DNA of 7,129 nt. Origin: Thermoplasmata archaeon (GTDB lineage Archaea > Thermoplasmatota > Thermoplasmata > Lutacidiplasmatales > UBA184). The DNA lies in assembly GCA_030040865.1 (NCBI GenBank), contig JASHSX010000115.1:1-7129 (forward strand), given 5' to 3'. Made by a program: the position numbers and the translations under genes. How positions within the stretch are numbered: the stretch's first letter is position 1; the number at the start of each line of letters is the position of its first letter. Shown here one piece after another: positions 1-5,078 of this stretch. A model generated the notes under the pieces. The model saw only the letters and a program-made list of their open reading frames with translations. It did no database searches and was not told where the DNA came from.

Positions 1-3000
1 GTGGCGACCCCGGAGAGCGCGGTGTCTCCGGCCGAGTCCTTGAGCGTGGCGTTGACGCTCCAGTTCCCGGCCGCTTCGACGCTGCAGTTCAACGAGGTGG
101 CACCGGAGGAGGTGCACGACAGGCCGGCGGCCGGAGTCACGGTCCACACATCTGAGTAGCCGCCGGAACCCCCGGCCCCGGTCGCCGAGAACGAAACGTT
201 CTCACCGATATCGGCGGTCCGTTGGCTTTCGGTCGGACCGAAGACGCTCAACGGCTCCGCGCACCCGGAACCACCGCGGACAGCCAGGCTCGCGTGGGCC
301 GTCGCTCCGTCGTGGTCCGTGACCGTCAGCACCGCGCCGAAAAATCCGGGAGAGGTATAGACGTGGGTCGGGTTCGACGCGGTGCTGGTGCCGCCGTCCC
401 CGAAGGTCCACGCGTAGGTGTAGGGCCCGGTCCCGCCGACGGCGACTCCGGAGAACTGGACCGACAGCGGGAGCTCGCCGCGGAGTAGCGTGGCGCCGAC
501 GATGGCAGTGAGAGGCGTGGGGGTAACACTGCCGCCGGTGACCTCGATAGGGATCGTGTTCGTGGTCGTCGAGGTAGTGCCCGAGGGGCCGGCGACGCTG
601 ACCGTCACCGCCGCGTAGAACGCCCCGGAACTCGTGTAGACGTGCGTCGCGACGGGCGAAGACGTCACGGTCACCAGGCTGCCGTCGCCGAAGTTCCAAG
701 CGTAAGTGTAGCCGCTCAACGCCGCGCTCCCCCCGGCGGCATCGACGCCGAAGTAGACCGACAGGCCGGTCGGACCTTCGGTCGTGTTCGCCCCGAGGGT
801 CGCCGTGAGCGGGGCGAGACTGCAGCCGTTGCCGCCGAGGGCGGAGTTCACGATCGCCAGATTCGCTACGTCCGGCGATCCGAGACCGGTGACCGGATCC
901 CATCCCGTCGTAGCATAGTACCCCACGCCGTCGTTGACGTTGTTCCCGACCGTGATGTCGTGGAGGGCGATCGTGTAGTTGGTGCCCTTCGCGATCGAGT
1001 AGAGCAGGTTGTCCGCGAGGCCGTTGGGGTGTCCCGCGCTGCCGTTGTACTGGTAGATCAGATCGAGCATGGCAGCCCACGACGGACTCGCCAAAGAGGT
1101 GCCGGCAGTACGCGTCCAGAAGCCGGTGATGTACTTCTCGACCCAGGTCCCTCCGATCGCCGAGACGTCGGGAAGCCCCCGGTACGGGCTACTGAAGCCG
1201 GGAGTGCCGACCTGGAAGGCGGGGGCGGGGACCGACGCGTTCCCTCCGCCTCCGTTCGAGTACCCTCCGGTCGAGCCGTCGTCGTTGGCGCCGGTGGACG
1301 CGCACGAGCCCTCGGACGAGGCGTTCGTCCCGTTCCACGCGGTCTCGCTCCCGTAGGTGCCGGCCGGGGTGGGGTAGATGCTCGTCCCGCCGACGCCCAA
1401 CCCGAAGCTGGTGTCCGCCGGAGGGTCCGATTGGCTGTAGGCGCCGCAGTCCCCCGAAGCGGTCAGGAACGTCTCGCCTTGGGCGGCCGCCTGCTCCCAG
1501 ACCGTCCAGCTGTAGTCGCACCCGCTCGCGTTGTCCCAGTAGGGGCAGCCCCAGCTGTTCGAGTCGATGAAGACACCGTTCGAGAGGTCCGTCCAGAGTG
1601 CATCGCCCTCGTCGACCACGCTCGCGGAGAGATCGACGACGATCGAGGCGTTGGGAGCGAGCGCGTGGACCCACTCCATGTCGAGCAGGGTCTCTCCCGC
1701 CCATCCCGAGGATCCGCCGCCGTTCAGCGCGCAGTTCGAATCCGAGTTGCCCGACCCCACGAGTTGGAGGTTCGACGCGGTCGCGATCGGAAGCCCGAAC
1801 TGGGCGGAGAACGCGTCGTAGTCGGAAACGTAGCCGGCCGTCGCGTACGTCGGATCGCACATCTCATCGAGGCCGATCGTCGTGCCCTGACCGGAGAAGC
1901 CGAGTCGGGCGAGAGGAAGGATGTTGTAGAACGACTGCACCTCCGACGGCGACGCTCCCGGATACACGGGTACGCTGTACGTGCCGAAGTCGCCCAGCGA
2001 GTCGTTGACGGAGACATTGATGCCGGTGCAGGACGGCCCACAGAGGTCCACCTGGCTCGGTTGATAGTAGTCGTGAGCGAGCGTGAGAGAGTCGGTCGAC
2101 GTCGTCGCCGTGACGACGGTCCCATCGCCCCAGTTCCATACCACGGTGTAGGGCGGGGACCCCCCGGTGATGTTGAGGAGATACGTTTGGTTGACCCCGC
2201 TCGGGGGATCGAAATGCACTCCGGTGCCGGGTCGGACGATGTCGAACGGATTCGAAAGGGTCAGCCCGAGGCTTCCCTGGGATGGGTCGGCGGCCGCGCT
2301 CGCACCCGGGGCGGTCGGTGCATCCAAGTACTCGGGTTGGGGCGGGATCGCATTCTGGAAGGCCCCGAGCGCGCTGACGCCGGCGGCCAGGCCGGCCGGG
2401 AGGCGAAGCGGCTCGTCGGGCGCCACGCCCACGTGGCCGTTCGGGGCTACCGCCCGGACGAAGGTCGTGCCGAACGCCGTATCCATGCTGGCCGCTGGAC
2501 CCCGAACGTTCCACAGCAGGGGGGAGACCACGCTGATCGTGATCCCGTATCCGTGGAGGTACTGGCCGAGCTCCGCCTGCTGTGTCGCACTCGGCCCGAA
2601 GGCGTTGGTGAATTCGTCTCCGGTTAGGAACTGACCGTACAGCGGCGACCCCGGAGTGGAGATCAGCGAGGCCACCTGCGCGGCGTCGGCGGGGTCCCGA
2701 CCGTCGAAGCCGAGCGAGCCGGCGACGTTCGTCGAAGCGGAAAGCGGAGCCCCTTCCGCGACGCCGGGCGGTACTTCGACCCCCGGCAACGTCGCCCACG
2801 CGGAGGAACCCGCGGCTGACAGGCCGCTCGTCGGCGCCGATTCCCCGGGGGCAGTGCCGGAAGTTCGCGACGCCACGACGGCCATAGCGCCCGTCAGGAC
2901 GAGAACCGCCACCGCGATGGCGAGGCCCACCGACCGGTCGTCCGATCGGGTCCGTGCCGCGGTCCCGGAAACGGCGAGACCGGTCGGCGTGGGCGTAGCG

Positions 3001-3023
3001 ACGCGGGAGGCCGTCGGGGTCAT
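1..3023 (-). CDS. Secreted sedolisin (S53) peptidase with PKD domains, C-terminus cut by window edge
   Basis: Serine-carboxyl endopeptidase of the sedolisin/kumamolisin family, predicted to work outside the cell at low pH. The frame is open for 1007 codons from ATG 3023; an in-frame stop at 3047-3045 makes this the first possible start. Residues 31-51 form a hydrophobic signal or anchor segment after an Arg-containing N-region. Residues about 90-235 match the pro-kumamolisin activation domain (PLYGQFLT, FGPS). A PKD-like insert with WGDG at 298-301 follows. The catalytic domain spans about 356-733: E444 and D448 (GETLLD), oxyanion D525 (SGDCG), nucleophile S643 (GTSLASP), then the calcium-site region HDIT...GWDPVTGLGSP at 688-717. 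Two PKD domains (about 739-829, 838-917) and a third Ig-like domain (from about 922) run off the edge. Sixteen N-x-S/T sequons and several cysteines fit an exported glycoprotein. The family call is firm; substrate and C-terminal anchoring are unknown. Confidence 0.93.
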   Translation of the reverse strand, partial: MTPTASRVATPTPTGLAVSGTAARTRSDDRSVGLAIAVAVLVLTGAMAVVASRTSGTAPGESAPTSGLSAAGSSAWATLPGVEVPPGVAEGAPLSASTNVAGSLGFDGRDPADAAQVASLISTPGSPLYGQFLTGDEFTNAFGPSATQQAELGQYLHGYGITISVVSPLLWNVRGPAASMDTAFGTTFVRAVAPNGHVGVAPDEPLRLPAGLAAGVSALGAFQNAIPPQPEYLDAPTAPGASAAADPSQGSLGLTLSNPFDIVRPGTGVHFDPPSGVNQTYLLNITGGSPPYTVVWNWGDGTVVTATTSTDSLTLAHDYYQPSQVDLCGPSCTGINVSVNDSLGDFGTYSVPVYPGASPSEVQSFYNILPLARLGFSGQGTTIGLDEMCDPTYATAGYVSDYDAFSAQFGLPIATASNLQLVGSGNSDSNCALNGGGSSGWAGETLLDMEWVHALAPNASIVVDLSASVVDEGDALWTDLSNGVFIDSNSWGCPYWDNASGCDYSWTVWEQAAAQGETFLTASGDCGAYSQSDPPADTSFGLGVGGTSIYPTPAGTYGSETAWNGTNASSEGSCASTGANDDGSTGGYSNGGGGNASVPAPAFQVGTPGFSSPYRGLPDVSAIGGTWVEKYITGFWTRTAGTSLASPSWAAMLDLIYQYNGSAGHPNGLADNLLYSIAKGTNYTIALHDITVGNNVNDGVGYYATTGWDPVTGLGSPDVANLAIVNSALGGNGCSLAPLTATLGANTTEGPTGLSVYFGVDAAGGSAALSGYTYAWNFGDGSLVTVTSSPVATHVYTSSGAFYAAVTVSVAGPSGTTSTTTNTIPIEVTGGSVTPTPLTAIVGATLLRGELPLSVQFSGVAVGGTGPYTYAWTFGDGGTSTASNPTHVYTSPGFFGAVLTVTDHDGATAHASLAVRGGSGCAEPLSVFGPTESQRTADIGENVSFSATGAGGSGGYSDVWTVTPAAGLSCTSSGATSLNCSVEAAGNWSVNATLKDSAGDTALSGVA
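273..809 (-). repeat. Tandem PKD domains C-terminal to the protease domain
   Basis: Two consecutive PKD domains (residues about 739-829 and 838-917) share the pattern YTYAW-(N/T)-FGDG, then T-HVYTS-G-F, then AV-TV. The first has FGDG at 778-781, the second at 874-877. They are diverged at the DNA level, so this is an old domain duplication rather than a recent repeat. PKD domains in extracellular proteases commonly act as spacers or help bind polymeric substrate or the cell surface. A third, less PKD-like beta domain (residues 922 onward, with C970 and C980) continues past position 1. Confidence 0.85.
1959..2282 (-). other. PKD-like domain inserted between pro-domain and catalytic domain
   Basis: Residues about 248-355 of the sedolisin do not belong to either flanking part. 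They contain the PKD hallmarks GGSPPYTVVWNWGDG (286-301) and a later strand ending near TYSVPVYPG (348-356). A CGPSC pair at 328-332 may form a small disulfide loop. In most sedolisins the pro-domain joins the catalytic domain through a short cleavable linker, so activation here would either leave this domain on one of the two halves or cut around it. The boundaries are estimates from motifs. Confidence 0.7.
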
Positions 3024-3050
3024 GTCGGCCCCGAGGGCGTCATCTTATTT
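3020..3050 (-). promoter_or_regulatory. Probable TATA element of the sedolisin gene; leaderless start
   Basis: On the minus strand the AT-rich CCAAATAAG (3052-3044) stands out from GC-rich surroundings. An archaeal TATA box here would place transcription start about 25 bases downstream, near 3020-3023, which is the ATG itself. No Shine-Dalgarno-like sequence precedes the ATG. Both points fit a leaderless mRNA. Confidence 0.45.
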
Positions 3051-3065
3051 GGAACTATCACTTCG

Positions 3066-3074
3066 CCCATAAGG
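3066..3074 (+). promoter_or_regulatory. Possible TATA element for the Lrp-type regulator gene
   Basis: CCCATAAGG on the plus strand mirrors the ATAAG of the divergent gene, giving an inverted CTTAT (3044-3048) and ATAAG (3069-3073) pair. Spacing would put the transcription start near 3098, about 25 bases before the ATG at 3124. The element is weak and supported by position only. Confidence 0.3.
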
Positions 3075-3123
3075 AGACACAGAGACGGGCATTCTGGACC
3101 AGTGGGAGCCTGATTCTAGGAAG

Positions 3124-3852
3124 ATGACTCAATCTAAAGCGATCGGAGCGCGTCGCAGCAGGAACCGGCCCCGGGCGGACGCACCGACCGGGGACACGGT
3201 CGCCGACAGGTCCGTCGGTCCTGAGGAGAGCGGGTCGTGGACCTCGACCCCGGAGCCCGGGTCGACGACCGACCGGGACGAGACCTTTCCGGAGGCGCCT
3301 CCCGAGGAAACCGTCGAGGACCCCCGACTATATAGATGGGTAAATCGCGAACCGGAGAACCCATCCTTTATCAATGAGCAACCCGTCAACCGCCCCCAGT
3401 TGGGCGGAATGTTCAAACCCGACGACGTCGACCGCAAGTTGATCGAGGAACTGCGCCGGGATAGCCGTACTCCGGCAACGGTGCTGGCCCGGCGATTAAA
3501 GATCCCCCGCGTCACCATCCAGTACCGGCTGCGGCGCCTTCGCAAGACCGGCCTCATCCACCGGTTCACGGTCCTCGTCGATCGCAAGATGGACGGGAAG
3601 GAGCTGACAGCGTTCACGTTGATCCGCGTGAGCCCGGGGTACCAGAACACCCGGAGGCTCGGCGGTGCGATCAGTCGGATCCCCGGCGTGGTCGAGGTCC
3701 ACGACGTCACGGGAAGCTCGGACTTCGTCGTGAAGATCCACGCCGGGCACGTCCGGGAGATCGGGCAGGTCGTCAACCGGATACGGGTCACTCCGGGCGT
3801 TTCCGCCACGGAGACGCTCACGTCCGTCAACACCTACAAAGAAGAGTTCTGA
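3124..3852 (+). CDS. Lrp/AsnC family transcriptional regulator with N-terminal extension
   Basis: DNA-binding regulator of the feast/famine (Lrp/AsnC) family, which usually forms dimers or octamers and senses amino acids. The helix-turn-helix domain is at about 100-147: DDVDRKLIEELRRDSR, then the recognition region RLKIPRVTIQYRLRRL, then GLI. The ligand/oligomerisation (RAM) domain is at about 160-240, with the G-x-x-D signature at G197-D200 (TGSSDFVV). The core from M96 is 147 residues, the family's normal size. Residues 1-95 are an extra hydrophilic tail rich in Pro, Glu, Asp, Arg and Ser with no recognised domain. Codons 6-67 end in G or C in 54 of 62 cases, which suggests the tail is translated, but the true start could be the ATG at 3409. 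It is divergent from the protease and convergent with the OCD-family gene. Its targets are not shown by sequence; the neighbouring amino acid genes are the natural candidates. Confidence 0.9.
   Translation: MTQSKAIGARRSRNRPRADAPTGDTVADRSVGPEESGSWTSTPEPGSTTDRDETFPEAPPEETVEDPRLYRWVNREPENPSFINEQPVNRPQLGGMFKPDDVDRKLIEELRRDSRTPATVLARRLKIPRVTIQYRLRRLRKTGLIHRFTVLVDRKMDGKELTAFTLIRVSPGYQNTRRLGGAISRIPGVVEVHDVTGSSDFVVKIHAGHVREIGQVVNRIRVTPGVSATETLTSVNTYKEEF
3328..3336 (+). promoter_or_regulatory. TATA-like element inside the regulator's N-terminal coding extension
   Basis: ACTATATAG sits in an AT-rich island (3328-3345) within a very GC-rich stretch. It is the best archaeal TATA match in the window. It would place a transcription start near 3355-3362, upstream of the in-frame ATG at 3409 that begins the family-length regulator. 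A second weaker patch, CTTTATCAA, is at 3366-3374. The element may be the real promoter of the gene or an internal promoter for a short form. Confidence 0.45.
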
Positions 3853-3868
3853 CCCACTGCGCGCGAGA

Positions 3869-3894
3869 ACGGACCCGCGGCGCTCCCGGTCCGT
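3869..3894. terminator. Inverted repeat between convergent genes, possible bidirectional terminator
   Basis: ACGGACC (3869-3875) and GGTCCGT (3888-3894) are perfect inverted arms of 7 bp around a 12-base loop, in the 47-base gap between the convergent regulator and OCD-family genes. No T-run follows on either strand. It may be an mRNA 3'-end hairpin rather than a true terminator. Confidence 0.3.
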
Positions 3895-3899
3895 GAGGT

Positions 3900-4889
3900 T
3901 CAGATCTCGACCTCGTTCCCCATCCCGCGCGCCACGGCTCGCTGGTAGACCAGGAAGGCACTCGCAAGATCCTCGACCGCGACCCCCACCGACTTGAACA
4001 GGGTCACCTGCTCCGGGGACTGACGCCCTGGGGTGCGGCCCAACAGGACGTCACCGAGCTCGCCCACGATGTGATCGGCGGAGATCGCGCCCTCGGCGAG
4101 CGGTGTCCGAAGGTCGTCGGCCTCGGCCTCGGCGGACTCGCGACGGTCGACGAAGACCCGGCTCCGGACCACGAGCGGGGTGTCCAGCTCTCGATACCCC
4201 GGTATGGCGGCTCCCACCGCGTTGATGTGCGTGCCCGGAGCGATCCACTGACCCTCGAGCACGGGCGCCCGCGACGCGGTGGCGGTGCAGACGACGTCGG
4301 CCGACCGCACCGCGTCCATGACCGTGTCGGCGACCTCGATCCGGAGCTCGCTTCCGGCGCTCTGCCGCAGCGAGTCTCTCAGGGCACGCGCTCTAGACGC
4401 CTCGCGGCCCCAGATCCGAACCTCTCGCAGGGGCGACACGACCCGGAGCGCGAGCGCATGGGCCCGGGCTTGCGCGCCCGTCCCCACGATGGCGAGGACC
4501 TTCGAATCGGGCCGCGCGAGGAGCTTCGTCGCAACGGCGCTCGTAGCCGCCGTACGGATCTCCGTGATCGTAGCTGCGTCGACGAGCGCCAGGGGCTCTC
4601 CGGCCGGTCGGTCGAACAGCAGGACGCCCCCCAGGTGGCTGGGCCGAGGGTCCCCGGGCGGTCGCGGCCCGATCGAGAGCACCTTGACGCCAAGGACGGC
4701 CGGAGTCTCCATCGAGGCCGGCATGAGGGCCATCAGCTGGTCGGATCCCGGGACGGCCATCTTGGAACGGAGTGGCATGCACGTCCGTCCGGCGGAGAGC
4801 TCGCGGAGGGCGTCGGCCATGGCCGGCATGCAGTCCTCGATGGGCAAGAGTTCCCGAACGTCTCGTCCGGAGATGACGCGGAGCTTCAC
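3900..4889 (-). CDS. Ornithine cyclodeaminase/mu-crystallin family protein
   Basis: NAD(P)-dependent enzyme of the OCD/mu-crystallin family, whose members include ornithine cyclodeaminase, archaeal alanine dehydrogenase and ketimine reductases. I chose GTG 4889 (329 residues, typical length) because GAGGGG lies 6 bases upstream and conserved residues then fall at family positions: K69 (GVKVL) and R112 (EIRTAATSAVAT), the same numbers as the active-site residues of Pseudomonas putida ornithine cyclodeaminase. An upstream ATG at 4961 would add 24 Pro-rich residues without family similarity. The Rossmann motif is GTGAQA (136-141); THINAVGA is at 220-227 and ELGDVLLGR lies near the C-terminus. 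The catalytic Asp228 of P. putida OCD aligns with Ala228 here, so true ornithine cyclodeamination is doubtful. An imine reductase or amino acid dehydrogenase role is more likely. It is divergent from the leucine-dehydrogenase-type operon. Confidence 0.88.
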   Translation of the reverse strand: MKLRVISGRDVRELLPIEDCMPAMADALRELSAGRTCMPLRSKMAVPGSDQLMALMPASMETPAVLGVKVLSIGPRPPGDPRPSHLGGVLLFDRPAGEPLALVDAATITEIRTAATSAVATKLLARPDSKVLAIVGTGAQARAHALALRVVSPLREVRIWGREASRARALRDSLRQSAGSELRIEVADTVMDAVRSADVVCTATASRAPVLEGQWIAPGTHINAVGAAIPGYRELDTPLVVRSRVFVDRRESAEAEADDLRTPLAEGAISADHIVGELGDVLLGRTPGRQSPEQVTLFKSVGVAVEDLASAFLVYQRAVARGMGNEVEI

Positions 4890-4895
4890 GGCCGA

Positions 4896-4901
4896 CCCCT
4901 C
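4896..4901 (-). promoter_or_regulatory. Ribosome binding site deciding the GTG 4889 start
   Basis: On the minus strand GAGGGG is followed by a 6-base spacer (TCGGCC) and GTG AAG CTC. This is good Shine-Dalgarno spacing. It favours the GTG at 4889 over the GTG at 4910 or the ATG at 4961. Confidence 0.55.
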
Positions 4902-4982
4902 GCGGCTCACCGGCGGCGGGCTTCTTTCCTTTGCGGCCGGGACCGGCAGCGGGGGACCCACGCGGACGGGGCCGCTCCCGGT

Positions 4983-5004
4983 CGCGCGAGGATCTCCTCG
5001 CGCG
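4983..5004. promoter_or_regulatory. 22-bp palindrome in divergent promoter region
   Basis: CGCGCGAGGA (4983-4992), centre TC, then TCCTCGCGCG (4995-5004) form a 10-bp perfect inverted repeat with a 2-base centre. It lies between the OCD-family gene and the leucine-dehydrogenase-type gene, downstream of the probable TATA patch on the minus strand. The near-absent loop suggests a dimeric DNA-binding site rather than an RNA hairpin, although a hairpin in the leader of the OCD-family mRNA remains possible. Confidence 0.45.
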
Positions 5005-5037
5005 TCTCCGGAACGTTTGACCGATGGTCATCACAAA

Positions 5038-5052
5038 GAGTAAATTCTACTC
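5038..5052. promoter_or_regulatory. 15-bp dyad GAGTA-N5-TACTC over promoter, candidate Lrp-type operator
   Basis: GAGTA (5038-5042) and TACTC (5048-5052) are perfect inverted arms around AATTC. The 15-bp length with an AT-rich middle is the general layout of archaeal Lrp-family binding sites. The same AT-rich patch (TAAATTCTA) is the only TATA-like sequence in the divergent gap. A bound regulator could therefore block transcription of the operon and perhaps the divergent gene. Confidence 0.45.
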
Positions 5053-5078
5053 AATCTACCAACTCACGGGGTTGCGGT

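Noticed and set aside
642..2627. 661-codon plus-strand open frame
   Set aside because: It lies opposite the sedolisin gene, whose catalytic residues and domains are unmistakable. Its product is Arg/Val-rich without recognisable motifs, so it is a composition artefact.
3020..3043. Seven-codon minus-strand mini-ORF (ATG 3043) ending in TGA that overlaps the protease ATG
   Set aside because: It could be an upstream ORF coupled to the protease start, but the predicted transcription start near 3020-3023 would leave it out of the mRNA. An ATGA overlap this short is easily chance.
4890..4961. N-terminal extension of the OCD-family protein from ATG 4961
   Set aside because: The 24 extra residues are Pro-rich and unlike the family. 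GTG 4889 has a well-spaced GAGGGG and gives the expected length and active-site numbering. Not fully excluded.
4071..5078. Long open plus-strand frame upstream of and in frame with the leucine-dehydrogenase-type gene
   Set aside because: It is antisense to the well-supported OCD-family gene, has no domain similarity, is very Arg/Gly-rich, and would give a fusion nearly twice the normal enzyme length. It is a by-product of high GC.
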